Source: an uncultured Porticoccus sp.
Lineage (GTDB): Bacteria; Pseudomonadota; Gammaproteobacteria; Pseudomonadales; Porticoccaceae
Assembly: GCA_947259505.1 (NCBI GenBank)
Contig: CAMYLT010000003.1
Coordinates: 124,001 to 188,000, forward strand
Direction of reading: 5' to 3'
Length of the DNA stretch: 64,000 nt
The notes beneath the pieces are model-generated. The model was given only the letters and a program-made list of their open reading frames with translations. It was not told the DNA's origin and did not search any database. Below are positions 26,285-34,630 of the stretch, one piece after another (position 1 is the stretch's first letter; each line of letters opens with the position of its first letter). The translations under genes were made by a program, and so were the position numbers.

Positions 26285-26830
26285 ATGAAAATAATCCCTA
26301 TGGCTGCTTTGCTCGTTCTTGCGTCGGTGCTCTCCGGTTGCGATACCTTTGAATATCAGCTTGCCGACAGGGTGGCCGAGTTACAGGTTAGCCTGGCGGA
26401 CCCGGCATGGGACGGATATGACATTCCCGAAGGGCAACAGTGCAAGAAATTTGGTGGCCATGGTGCGACGCCGCTATTGAAAGTGAGTGGTATTCCCGAT
26501 GAAGCCAATGCCGTAATTGTTGCCTTTAGTGATCGCAGCTGGTTTCTGATGGACCATGGTGGCCATGGCATGATCGGTCTCTGGACAGGAAGGTTGCATA
26601 ACAGCATCGAGATACCTGTTGTGGCCGGTGAGTCCTTCGATCTGCCGAAGGGGATGTTTCTGGAGCAGGCACACCAAGGGGGGCGTGGTGAGCCTGGCGC
26701 CTACCTGCCACCCTGTTCCGGTGGCCGCGGCAACCGTTATTTTGCCGAGGTGGCGGCTGTCTACAAGGGCTCGGGAGATGAGCCCACACAGTTACTGGCT
26801 AGCGGGGAAGTGTTCCTCGGTCACTACTGA
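26285..26830 (+). CDS. Lipoprotein with a PEBP (YbhB/YbcL)-like domain
   Basis: A 181-residue predicted lipoprotein: hydrophobic leader IIPMAALLVLASV with lipobox LSGC. The mature part recalls phosphatidylethanolamine-binding-like proteins: ATPLLKVSGIPDEANA corresponds to the P-PL-W---P segment, and GAYLPPCSGGRGNRYFAEVAAVY to the GPCPP-G-HRY segment near the end. Such bacterial proteins have no agreed function. ATG 26285 is chosen over 26279 because AAGGA is correctly spaced. Single gene, with a shared terminator after it. The family call is tentative. Confidence 0.65.
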   Translation: MKIIPMAALLVLASVLSGCDTFEYQLADRVAELQVSLADPAWDGYDIPEGQQCKKFGGHGATPLLKVSGIPDEANAVIVAFSDRSWFLMDHGGHGMIGLWTGRLHNSIEIPVVAGESFDLPKGMFLEQAHQGGRGEPGAYLPPCSGGRGNRYFAEVAAVYKGSGDEPTQLLASGEVFLGHY

Positions 26831-26851
26831 GGCTGGATAGCAGGAGTTACG

Positions 26852-26950
26852 TCACAGAGCCTGGTCGAGGCGTGGTAGGGATTGCCTAGGTCCTCGTAGC
26901 GCTCGACAATGGGATTGTTGAAGCCCTTTTTCGCACATAGCTCGAAGGTG
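26852..26950 (-). pseudogene. Relic of an acyl-CoA carboxyltransferase (liuB-like) gene
   Basis: Bases 26870-26923 align without gaps to 28811-28864 inside liuB with about 43 of 54 identical. The minus-strand translation NNPIVERYEDLGNPYHASTR parallels [20 protein letters not shown] of LiuB. Outside this block the frame loses similarity and soon stops. Same orientation as the liu operon, about 1.9 kb downstream of the matching part of liuB. It is the remnant of a second, deleted biotin-dependent carboxyltransferase gene. Confidence 0.75.
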
Positions 26951-26968
26951 TGTTGTCATCGCGGACAC

Positions 26969-26996
26969 AAAAACCCCACTTGCGTGGGGTTTTCAG
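26969..26996. terminator. Bidirectional intrinsic terminator
   Basis: AAAACCCCAC (26970-26979) pairs perfectly with GTGGGGTTTT (26984-26993) around a TTGC loop. The A-run on one side and T-run on the other let it act for the lipoprotein gene (plus) and for the PEP-CTERM gene (minus). Confidence 0.85.
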
Positions 26997-27012
26997 GGGG
27001 AAAAAGGTGGAT

Positions 27013-27552
27013 CTAGGCTTTCTTGTTGCGCCAGTTAAAGCCGACTACGCCAGCCAGCCCCAAACCAAACAGCCACAATGTTGCCGGCAGGGGCACATTG
27101 TTGTTGTCATTGAGTCTGTCCAGGTCGTAGGCCGTTTCAAGGCTGTTGTTTTCCTCATAGGCATCTGTGATGTAGGGGGCGGTGCTGTTTTCCGAAAAAC
27201 GATAAATGTTAACGAAATAATCTTTGCCGAGGATGGCTCCGAAGCTGATGATTTCATTGTCTGTGGTTGAGAACGCGCCCGCAAAGTAGCCGTTTTCATC
27301 AGCGGCTCGCATGTCGATATCCATTTCACTATCCAAAAAATACAGGTTTAGATTGATAGTGTCGGTCGCAGCCGCAGTCCATGTGTATACATCATTTGTA
27401 TCCAGGCTCTGATCGAGCGTGCCCGAGAGGCTGATGTCGTAAATATCGGAATTTAGGTAATCAATTTCAAAGGTATAGCTTGTGCCAGCGTGAAGCTGAA
27501 AAGATGCCAGCAGCAAACAAAGCAATAAAGAACCTTTTGTAATCCCTTTCAT
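27013..27552 (-). CDS. VPLPA-type PEP-CTERM sorting-signal protein
   Basis: A 179-residue secreted protein. It has an N-terminal signal peptide (GSLLLCLLLASFQLHA), an acidic beta-rich middle with DAYEENNSLETAYDL that recalls bacterial pre-peptidase C-terminal domains, and at the C-terminus VPLPATLWLFGLGLAG plus a short helix end and NWRNKK. That tripartite tail (motif, hydrophobic helix, basic cluster) is the exosortase/PEP-CTERM recognition signal, VPLPA variant, which sends proteins to the extracellular matrix together with exopolysaccharide. No exosortase is in this window. AT-rich upstream region; AAGGG precedes ATG 27552. Confidence 0.88.
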   Translation of the reverse strand: MKGITKGSLLLCLLLASFQLHAGTSYTFEIDYLNSDIYDISLSGTLDQSLDTNDVYTWTAAATDTINLNLYFLDSEMDIDMRAADENGYFAGAFSTTDNEIISFGAILGKDYFVNIYRFSENSTAPYITDAYEENNSLETAYDLDRLNDNNNVPLPATLWLFGLGLAGVVGFNWRNKKA

Positions 27553-27876
27553 GTGAAACCCTTACTTTGATGTTGTTTTATTAAATCGCTAGCAATCTAT
27601 ATTCCATCTTATAAAAATCAATGAGTTATGGTTCTCTGGAGGGGGCTTTTGTATATTTATCTGACAAAAAACGATTAAATAAACCCCTTTTTATACGGCG
27701 ATTACCTTTTTTGTTGCTGTTCCCAGTGACGGTTGTGATGAGGGGCTAGCTGCTGAGCCGATCGGCAGCGATGTAATAACAGCTGGTTAATTAAGGCGGG
27801 CACGATTTCTGAGGAATTCGTGTTGCTATTGCAAGCAGTTGGTCGTTGTACCAGTGATGGTTTGCTTTTTTTCCGG
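27553..27876. other. AT-rich intergenic region upstream of the PEP-CTERM gene
   Basis: 324 bp between the PEP-CTERM gene start and the liuC stop. It is richer in A and T than its flanks and must hold the PEP-CTERM promoter, but no convincing -35/-10 pair was found. The expected next liu genes (liuD, liuE) are not here, and no relic of them was recognised. Confidence 0.5.
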
Positions 27877-28659
27877 TCACCATTTCGGTGAACGCTTTTC
27901 CAGAAATGCGGATAATCCCTCCCGGCCTTCATCAGAGACCCTCAGTCGGGCAATGGTTTCACTGGTGTGCCATGCCAGCTGATCGTCGATGGGCTTGCCG
28001 GAGATGTAAGTGATCAATTGCTTCGCTTCCGCCATGGCCAGGGGGCCATTCTTCATCAGTCTATCGATCCAGGTTTCCACTACCTCATCCAGTTGTTCTT
28101 CATCCACAGTATCACTGAGGATACCCAACTGTTTTGCTGTGTTGGCGGTAATGGGCTCAGCGCTCAGAAAGTAACGCTTTGCCGGACGCGGGCCGATGGC
28201 GGCGATCACATAGGGGCTGATGGTGGCGGGAATCAAGCCCAGCTGAACCTCGCTAAAACAGAAGCGAGCGCTAGCCACCGATACCGCCATATCGCAACAG
28301 CAGATCAACCCCACTGCGCCGCCCCAGGCACTGCCCTGCACCCGGGCGATACTGGGTATGGGCAATTCATTGAGGGTGCGTAGCATGTTGGCCAGGGCCT
28401 CGGCGTCCGCCAGGTTGTCGTCGTAACTGGCATTGCCCATGCGCCGCATCCATTCCAGGTCCGCTCCGGCGGAAAAGTGCTTGCCAGTGGCGGCCAGCAC
28501 CATCACCCGAATCCTGTGATCGCTCGCCACCAGTTGAAAGGCCTCGCTCAGTCCGGCGATTATCTGCTCGTCAAAGGCGTTGTGCCGCTCCGGCCGATTC
28601 AGGGTGACGGTTGCGATACCGCGTGGATTGGTCTGGATGGTGACATTGGTTTTGCTCAT
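27877..28659 (-). CDS. liuC: Methylglutaconyl-CoA hydratase (enoyl-CoA hydratase family)
   Basis: Crotonase-fold enzyme of 260 residues. In leucine/isovalerate catabolism it hydrates 3-methylglutaconyl-CoA to HMG-CoA. The oxyanion-hole and CoA-binding segments are LNRPERHNAFDEQ, AATGKHFSAGADLEWM and VQGSAWGGAVGLICCCD; the catalytic glutamates correspond to FSEVQLGLIP. ATG 28659 is chosen because it follows AGGTG; an in-frame GTG three codons upstream is less likely. It lies 24 nt after liuB. Assignment to this step rather than a generic hydratase rests on the operon. Confidence 0.85.
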   Translation of the reverse strand: MSKTNVTIQTNPRGIATVTLNRPERHNAFDEQIIAGLSEAFQLVASDHRIRVMVLAATGKHFSAGADLEWMRRMGNASYDDNLADAEALANMLRTLNELPIPSIARVQGSAWGGAVGLICCCDMAVSVASARFCFSEVQLGLIPATISPYVIAAIGPRPAKRYFLSAEPITANTAKQLGILSDTVDEEQLDEVVETWIDRLMKNGPLAMAEAKQLITYISGKPIDDQLAWHTSETIARLRVSDEGREGLSAFLEKRSPKW

Positions 28660-28683
28660 AACAATCACCTATGGGTTGGGTGC

Positions 28684-30291
28684 CTACATGCGGAATACGC
28701 CAAAGCGGGTCTCTTCAATGGGGCGATTGGTGGCGATGGCCAGACAGTGGCCGATCACGTCGCGGGTTTGGGCAGGGTCAATAACGCCGTCGTCCCACAG
28801 TCGGGCCGAAGCATAGTAGGGATTGCCCTGGGCCTCGTAGCGCTCGATGATCGGTTGCTTGAAGATCTGTTCTTCTTCACTGCTCCAGGATTTATTTTCA
28901 CGCTCCAGTTGCTCCCGCTTTACCTGAGCGAGTACGCCGGCGGCCTGTTCGCCACCCATTACCGAAATGCGTGCATTGGGCCACATAAACAGGAAGCGCG
29001 GGTCGTAGGCGCGGCCGCACATGCCGTAGTTGCCAGCACCGTAGGAGCCGCCAATCAGCACCGTGAACTTCGGCACCCTGGCGCAGGCCACCGCCATGAC
29101 CAGTTTGGCGCCGTGCTTGGCGATACCGCCTGCTTCGTAGCGCTGGCCCACCATAAAGCCGGTGATGTTCTGCAGGAACAGCAACGGGATGCCGCGCTGG
29201 GTACAGAGTTCGATAAAGTGCGCGCCTTTCTGGGCAGACTCGCTGAACAGGATGCCGTTGTTGGCGACGATGCCCAGCGGGTAGCCCTGCCAGCGGGCAA
29301 AGCCGCACACTAGTGTAGGGCCATAGAGAGCCTTGAATTCGTCGAACTCGGAGCCGTCCACCAGCCGGGCGATCACTTCGTGTACGTTGTAACTAAGCTG
29401 CCGTTTCCTGGGTATCACCCCATACAGTTCCTCTGGGTCATATTGTGGTTCCATGGGTGTGACCAGATCTGTTTGGGTTGGCTTTGTTCGGTTCAGGCGG
29501 GCCACGCAGCGGCGAGCCAGATCCAGAGCATGCTGGTCGTTATCAGCCAAATGGTCCGCCACACCGGAGATGCGGCAGTGCAGGTCAGCCCCGCCCAGTT
29601 CTTCGGCACTGATCACCTCGCCAGTGGCGGCTTTCACGAGTGGTGGACCGCCGATAAAGATGGTGCCCTGCTCCCGTACGATAATGGTTTCGTCGGACAT
29701 GGCCGGAACATAAGCGCCGCCAGCTGTACAGGAACCCATTACCACGGCGATTTGTGGGATGTTCTGTGCCGACAGGTTGGCCTGGTTGAAGAAGATCCGG
29801 CCGAAGTGCTCTCGGTCCGGGAATACCTCTTCCTGGCGGGGCAAGTTGGCACCGCCGGAGTCCACCAGATAGATGCAGGGCAAGTGGTTGTCGGCGGCGA
29901 TCTGCTGGGCGCGCAGGTGCTTTTTCACCGTCAGCGGGTAATAGGTGCCGCCCTTGACGGTGGCATCATTGGCAATGATCAGGCAATCCTGGCCGGACAC
30001 CTTGCCGATGCCGCTGATCAGCCCCGCAGCGGGAACATCCTCTTCATATAGCTGCCAAGCGGCCAGTGGGGAGAGTTCCAGGAACGTGCTGCCGGGATCA
30101 AGTAGGTGCTGGATGCGTTCACGAGGTAGCAACTTGCCGCGTGCCTGATGGCGTTTGCGAGCGTGTTCTTCGCCGCCGAGGTGTACCTGCTCCAGGGTGC
30201 CATTGAGGCGATCCACCAATTCCTGCATATGCTGGGTGTTCTGTGCGAAATCAGTGCTCTGGGTATCCAGTTTTGTCGTGAGGATGGCCAT
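28684..30291 (-). CDS. liuB: Methylcrotonoyl-CoA carboxylase carboxyltransferase (beta) subunit
   Basis: 535-residue carboxyltransferase of 3-methylcrotonyl-CoA carboxylase, which transfers CO2 from biotin to 3-methylcrotonyl-CoA. Typical segments: the N-terminal half shows [39 protein letters not shown] and [14 protein letters not shown]; the C-terminal half shows [31 protein letters not shown] and [14 protein letters not shown]. These match the liuB/MCCB group more than propionyl-CoA carboxylases. The biotin-carrying alpha subunit (liuD) that it needs is not encoded beside it. 26 nt after liuA. Confidence 0.93.
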   Translation of the reverse strand: MAILTTKLDTQSTDFAQNTQHMQELVDRLNGTLEQVHLGGEEHARKRHQARGKLLPRERIQHLLDPGSTFLELSPLAAWQLYEEDVPAAGLISGIGKVSGQDCLIIANDATVKGGTYYPLTVKKHLRAQQIAADNHLPCIYLVDSGGANLPRQEEVFPDREHFGRIFFNQANLSAQNIPQIAVVMGSCTAGGAYVPAMSDETIIVREQGTIFIGGPPLVKAATGEVISAEELGGADLHCRISGVADHLADNDQHALDLARRCVARLNRTKPTQTDLVTPMEPQYDPEELYGVIPRKRQLSYNVHEVIARLVDGSEFDEFKALYGPTLVCGFARWQGYPLGIVANNGILFSESAQKGAHFIELCTQRGIPLLFLQNITGFMVGQRYEAGGIAKHGAKLVMAVACARVPKFTVLIGGSYGAGNYGMCGRAYDPRFLFMWPNARISVMGGEQAAGVLAQVKREQLERENKSWSSEEEQIFKQPIIERYEAQGNPYYASARLWDDGVIDPAQTRDVIGHCLAIATNRPIEETRFGVFRM

Positions 30292-30317
30292 CTTGATATG
30301 CCTCCAAACGGGGCCGC

Positions 30318-31487
30318 TCAGGCGGTCTCCCGGAACAGTTCCCTGCCGATCAACATGCGACGGATTTCACTGGTGCCGGCACCTATTTCGTACAGCTTGG
30401 CGTCGCGCAGCAGACGACCGGTGGGAAAATCGTTGATGTAACCGTTGCCACCCAGCAACTGAATGGCATCCAGTGCCATACGGGTGGCCATTTCGGCTGT
30501 AAACAGAATGACTGCGGCGGCGTCTTTTCGGGATTCGTGGCCACGATCACAGGCGGCAGCCACCGCGTACAGATAAGCGCGGCTGGCGTTGAGCCCAGCG
30601 TACATATCCGCCAGCTTGCCCTGAACCAGCTGGAACTCGCCGATGGCTTGGCCGAACTGGCGGCGGTCATGCACATAGGGCAGCACCACATCCAGGCAGG
30701 CTTGCATGATGCCCACCGGGCCTCCGGCCAGTACCGCACGCTCGGTGTCGAGGCCGGACATCAGTACCGCCACGCCGTTGCCTTCGCCGCCGAGTATGTT
30801 CTCGACGGGAATGGGGCAATCCTGAAACACCAGTTCGCAAGTGTTGGATCCGCGCATGCCCAATTTGTCCAGCTTCTGGTGGCGGGAAAATCCGGGCAGA
30901 TCGCGGTCGACGATAAAGGCTGTGAGGTTGTTCTTTGCGGACTTGCCGCCGGTTTTGGCGTAGACCACATAGGTGTCGGCATCGGGACCGTTGGTGATCC
31001 ACATCTTGTTGCCGTTGAGCGAAAAGTGATCGTCCTTTTTTACCGCCTTCAGGCCCATGGCTAATACGTCGGAGCCGGCGTTGGGTTCCGACATGGCCAG
31101 CGCACCGACATGTTCGCCGCTACACAGTTTGGGCAGGTAGTACCGCCTCTGTTGAGTGGTGCCGTGGCGGTGGATCTGGTTGACACAGAGATTGGAGTGG
31201 GCTCCATAGGAGAGCCCCACAGAAGCTGATGCGCGGGACAGCTCCTCCATGACAACTACCTGGGCCAGGAAGCCCATGCCGCTGCCGCCATACTGATCAG
31301 GCACGGTGATACCGAGCAGACCGAGATCGCCCAGTTTGCGCCAGAGGTCTGTGGGAAATTCATTATCGCGGTCGATCTGTGCTGCGCGAGGGGCCAGTTC
31401 GTGGCTGGCAAACTGCTGCACACTGCGGCGCAGCAGGTCGATATCTTCACCGAGTTGGAAATCGAGGGTGGGGTAATTGCTAACCAT
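30318..31487 (-). CDS. liuA: Isovaleryl-CoA dehydrogenase
   Basis: FAD-dependent acyl-CoA dehydrogenase of 389 residues that oxidises isovaleryl-CoA to 3-methylcrotonyl-CoA, the first committed step after leucine transamination. Landmarks: [31 protein letters not shown] (FAD/substrate loop), [19 protein letters not shown] (region of the catalytic glutamate of isovaleryl-CoA dehydrogenases), and the C-terminal [19 protein letters not shown] and [20 protein letters not shown]. Fifteen nt after the regulator gene liuR and first structural gene of the operon. Confidence 0.94.
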   Translation of the reverse strand: MVSNYPTLDFQLGEDIDLLRRSVQQFASHELAPRAAQIDRDNEFPTDLWRKLGDLGLLGITVPDQYGGSGMGFLAQVVVMEELSRASASVGLSYGAHSNLCVNQIHRHGTTQQRRYYLPKLCSGEHVGALAMSEPNAGSDVLAMGLKAVKKDDHFSLNGNKMWITNGPDADTYVVYAKTGGKSAKNNLTAFIVDRDLPGFSRHQKLDKLGMRGSNTCELVFQDCPIPVENILGGEGNGVAVLMSGLDTERAVLAGGPVGIMQACLDVVLPYVHDRRQFGQAIGEFQLVQGKLADMYAGLNASRAYLYAVAAACDRGHESRKDAAAVILFTAEMATRMALDAIQLLGGNGYINDFPTGRLLRDAKLYEIGAGTSEIRRMLIGRELFRETA

Positions 31488-31502
31488 GAGATGTGCCCGC
31501 CA

Positions 31503-31928
31503 TTATTTTTTGCCCGATTTTTTGCCCCCAGATTTAGGGGCGTTTTTGCGTGCTTTTTTCAAAGCCTTGCGGCAAGCGGCTTCGGCCTCATCCAGGGACT
31601 TGATCATCTTGTTGATGTCCCGGAGCTGGCGGGTAACTTTTTCACGCTGCTGCTGAATGTGTTCGGTCAGGGTCTGCAGCTGTTCCACATTACCGTGGGA
31701 CGGATCGTACAGGTCGACAATTGCGCGGCTCTCCTCCAGGCTGAAACCGAGCCGCTTGCCCCGCAGGATCAACCTCAGTCGGGTGCGATCCTCTGGGCTG
31801 TATATGCGTGTCTGGCCGCTTCGCTGCGGCTTGAGCAAGCCGATATCCTCATAGTGGCGGATGGTGCGGGTGGTGATATCAAATTCCCGCGCAAGGTCGC
31901 CAATGCTGAATGCCATCGAATCTGTCAT
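31503..31928 (-). CDS. liuR: MerR-family regulator LiuR
   Basis: 141-residue transcription factor controlling branched-chain amino-acid/isovalerate degradation genes. The N-terminal winged helix has the MerR pattern FSIGDLAREFDITTRTIRHYE followed by DIGLLKPQRSGQTRIYSPED (split here at the helix junction); a coiled coil (about residues 85-120) mediates dimerisation, and the tail is very basic (KKARKNAPKSGGKKSGKK), unusual in length and possibly an extra DNA contact. It heads the liuRABC operon. A perfect palindrome in its own promoter indicates autoregulation. Confidence 0.92.
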   Translation of the reverse strand: MTDSMAFSIGDLAREFDITTRTIRHYEDIGLLKPQRSGQTRIYSPEDRTRLRLILRGKRLGFSLEESRAIVDLYDPSHGNVEQLQTLTEHIQQQREKVTRQLRDINKMIKSLDEAEAACRKALKKARKNAPKSGGKKSGKK

Positions 31929-31979
31929 AGACTGCCTGTTGCAAAATGACTGGTTAGAGTTAGGGTCTTCTTTAAAGTT

Positions 31980-32010
31980 AGATTACCTTTACGTAAACGT
32001 AAAGTATCTA
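31980..32010 (-). promoter_or_regulatory. LiuR operator and MerR-type liu promoter
   Basis: A perfect inverted repeat CTTTACGT-AA-ACGTAAAG occupies 31987-32004, matching the known LiuR motif of the ACGTnnACGT type. On the minus strand it fits exactly into a 19-bp spacer between a -35 (TAGATA, 32010-32005) and a -10 (TAATCT, 31985-31980), the long-spacer geometry by which MerR proteins activate by DNA distortion. Confidence 0.85.
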
Positions 32011-32064
32011 TCGGTGAAAAATGACGGTATTACAGTACGGGAAAAGCGGTGTAACCGGTGTTGT

Positions 32065-33267
32065 CTAGCGGTGGCTAAGCAGCGCTATCTGGCGGGTTAG
32101 CAAGTTTTCACCGTCATCGCCCAGATTGACGATACGGCACAGGGCGCTGCCCTCCGCCAGTGGGGACAGTTCGAATTCGGTAACGGTTGGATGTTGGCAG
32201 GCAGCTTGGTCGAGCAGGATTTCGCCGTTGTCAGCTTTTTCCAGCAACTCTCTGAGCGTCTTCAGGTGTTGCCCTTGTTCCAGTTCGTTCAACAGAGTTG
32301 ATCCGGTACGCTCGCGAATGGAGGGTGATACGGCGGCTGCCAACTCCATGGTGACACCGTCGTTACCGAGAAGGGTGGTAGAAAGCCTCAGCAGGGCCGT
32401 GGCGCAGTAGGCGGCATTGATGCTCTGGTCATCTTCACCATCACTACCCTGGAACTCCAGGTAGATATTGTAGTGATCGCCGTGCAGACGTTGCCCACCG
32501 TAGAGCATCAGTGTGCGGTCGATGAGCTTATCAAAGCGACCCATCAGAGACTCAAAATGTTCGCGGTTGAGCAGCGTCTCCAATCGTGGCAGATTGCGAC
32601 AGGCAATGCCAAGCAGTGCCACCGGTTGTCGCCTCAGTTGCGGCGGATTGCCTTCCGGGATGGCCAGCAGCGGTTCCATACGCTGTTCCAGTGTGGCCAG
32701 TTCATCCAGGCCGCTTTCTTCTCCGCCAGGCAATTGTTGGATCAGTTGCCCAATCCGATTGGTGAGGGCCGCGCCCAAGCGATAGGCCAGTAATATCAGT
32801 AGTGCTGAACAGCCTGCCCAGATAGCGAGCACGGCCAGAAGTGGTTCTGAAAAGCTGCTGCGCATAAAGCTCGGTTCCAGGGCAACAGAGGTATAGCCTA
32901 CCTTGGCATCCTCAATGCTTACTGGACTGCGCTGCTCATACTCGCCTTCGATGTTGGCGTGTCCTCGCTGTGCCTGAGCGATAACCCGCTGGTTCACATC
33001 GAATATGGCTGCGCGCTGCACACCATTGATAGACAGTAATTCGTCCAGTTCCACTTGCAGGCTGAGGTTGTCGCGGTGAATGAGGGGGTCACGCACGGAT
33101 TTGGCGAGTTGGTATGCCAGGGTTTGGCTTAGCTGATTGCCCTGCCGTGTGGCCAGTGTGTCCAGCTGGTAATGCAACAACAGCGTAATAGCTAGCCCGC
33201 TGATAAGGGAGAAAAGTAGGGCAATAGCAGGTAGTAATTTTGCGTAGGACCTGGTGAGGTTGCCCAT
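32065..33267 (-). CDS. ytjB: AhpA/YtjB family membrane protein
   Basis: 400-residue inner-membrane protein. An N-terminal helix (LLPAIALLFSLISGLAITLLL) and a second around residues 160-185 (LLAVLAIWAGCSALLILLAY) flank a periplasmic sensor-like segment; a cytoplasmic region follows. This layout and its divergent placement beside serB are those of E. coli YtjB/Smp and Pseudomonas AhpA, whose role is poorly defined. The ATG at 33267 is chosen; the longer open frame beyond it runs antisense through serB and was discarded. It ends just ahead of the liu promoter. Confidence 0.85.
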   Translation of the reverse strand: MGNLTRSYAKLLPAIALLFSLISGLAITLLLHYQLDTLATRQGNQLSQTLAYQLAKSVRDPLIHRDNLSLQVELDELLSINGVQRAAIFDVNQRVIAQAQRGHANIEGEYEQRSPVSIEDAKVGYTSVALEPSFMRSSFSEPLLAVLAIWAGCSALLILLAYRLGAALTNRIGQLIQQLPGGEESGLDELATLEQRMEPLLAIPEGNPPQLRRQPVALLGIACRNLPRLETLLNREHFESLMGRFDKLIDRTLMLYGGQRLHGDHYNIYLEFQGSDGEDDQSINAAYCATALLRLSTTLLGNDGVTMELAAAVSPSIRERTGSTLLNELEQGQHLKTLRELLEKADNGEILLDQAACQHPTVTEFELSPLAEGSALCRIVNLGDDGENLLTRQIALLSHR

Positions 33268-33306
33268 TCGATGACATTTCCCTGTGAATTGGTGAAGACG
33301 GGTGCA

Positions 33307-33335
33307 TTCTATCTTATTCGCGGCTCTCCTATAAT
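33307..33335 (+). promoter_or_regulatory. Probable serB promoter
   Basis: A consensus TATAAT at 33330-33335 lies 26 bp before the serB start in the gap divergent from ytjB; the -35 region (TTCTAT) is weak. Confidence 0.4.
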
Positions 33336-33360
33336 ACCCGCCCCGATATGCTCGTGGCCG

Positions 33361-34608
33361 ATGCCACCGACAATGGAAACCCCTGTGAGAGAAATTCTGC
33401 TGATCAATGTTGCCGGCGAAGACAAACCCGGAATTACCAGTGCGGTATCGCGCGTACTCGATGAGCATGGCGCCGATATTCTGGATATCGGCCAGGCAGT
33501 GATTCATGACAATCTCAATCTGGGCATCCTGGTCAAGATCCCCGAAGGCCAATCTCCGGAGCAGGTGCAAAAGGAAATTCTGTTCAGTCTGCATACCATG
33601 GATATGAAGGTGCGCTTTCAGCCTATTTCGGAGCAGAGTTACGAGCACTGGGTTGCCCAACAGGGCAAGCCACGACACATCGTGACCCTGTTGGCCCGCC
33701 GTGTGGCCGCCCACCATATTGCCCGGGTGACCGCAGTTACGGTTGAGCAGGGGTTGAACATTGACAAGATCACTCGACTTTCCGGTCGTGTACCCCTGGA
33801 ACACATAGAGGCTAATACCAAAGCTTGTGTGGAATTTTCCCTGCGCGGGGTGCCTTGTGACCTGGCAGCGTTGCGTGCTTCGCTGCTGGAATTATCTTCT
33901 GAGCTCGATATCGACGTTGCCTACCAGGAAGATAATATTTACCGCCGCAATCGTCGTCTGGTGGTCTTCGACATGGATTCCACGTTGATCGAGGCGGAAG
34001 TGATTGATGAGCTGGCCATGGAAGCAGGTGTTGGTGAACAAGTCGCTGCAATTACGGAAGCGGCCATGCGTGGTGAGCTGGATTTCAAGGAAAGTTTTGC
34101 CCGTCGCATGGCACTGTTAAATGGCTTGGATGAAGTGGTTCTGGAGCGTGTTTCAGCCCGTCTGAAACTGACTGAGGGTGCGGAATTGTTGATGTCCACC
34201 TTGCGTCGCCTAGGGTACAAAACTGCCATTCTGTCAGGTGGTTTTGATTACTTCGGACGTTTTATCCAGCAAAAACTGGGCATTGATTATGTCTATGCCA
34301 ATCAGTTGGAAATTATTGACGGCAAGGTTACCGGCAGGGTGACGGGTGAAGTGGTGGATGGTCAGCGCAAGGCGCAGTTGTTGCGGGATATTGCCGCTCG
34401 GGAAAATATCTGTCTTGAACAGGTGATCGCAGTGGGTGACGGTGCCAATGACCTGCCCATGCTGAGCATCGCGGGCCTGGGCATTGCCTTTCGGGCTAAA
34501 CCCTTGGTGAAGGCCAATGCCAAACAGTCCATTTCGAAACTGGGACTGGATGGTATTCTCTATCTGATGGGGCTGAGTGACCGGGACACCCTGTTTTGGC
34601 AGGAATGA
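33361..34608 (+). CDS. serB: Phosphoserine phosphatase SerB
   Basis: Dephosphorylates phosphoserine, last step of serine synthesis. Two N-terminal ACT-like regions (about residues 8-180, beginning ILLINVAGEDKPGITSAV) precede the HAD domain. HAD motifs: nucleophile FDMDSTLIEAEVIDELA, motif II TAILSGGFDYFGRF, and motif IV AVGDGANDLPMLSIAG. 415 aa from ATG 33361; ATG 33373 (METPVRE) is equally possible because neither has a strong ribosome site. Divergent from ytjB as in E. coli and Pseudomonas. Confidence 0.96.
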   Translation: MPPTMETPVREILLINVAGEDKPGITSAVSRVLDEHGADILDIGQAVIHDNLNLGILVKIPEGQSPEQVQKEILFSLHTMDMKVRFQPISEQSYEHWVAQQGKPRHIVTLLARRVAAHHIARVTAVTVEQGLNIDKITRLSGRVPLEHIEANTKACVEFSLRGVPCDLAALRASLLELSSELDIDVAYQEDNIYRRNRRLVVFDMDSTLIEAEVIDELAMEAGVGEQVAAITEAAMRGELDFKESFARRMALLNGLDEVVLERVSARLKLTEGAELLMSTLRRLGYKTAILSGGFDYFGRFIQQKLGIDYVYANQLEIIDGKVTGRVTGEVVDGQRKAQLLRDIAARENICLEQVIAVGDGANDLPMLSIAGLGIAFRAKPLVKANAKQSISKLGLDGILYLMGLSDRDTLFWQE

Positions 34609-34630
34609 GTTTCCGGGGGCAGTCTACAAA

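Noticed and set aside
28477-29313. Plus-strand open frame of 278 codons across liuC/liuB
   Set aside because: Antisense shadow of two firmly identified genes; translation shows no family motif.
33268-33804. N-terminal extension of ytjB reaching into serB
   Set aside because: The extra residues are antisense to the conserved ACT region of serB, and ATG 33267 begins a normal membrane-helix N-terminus.
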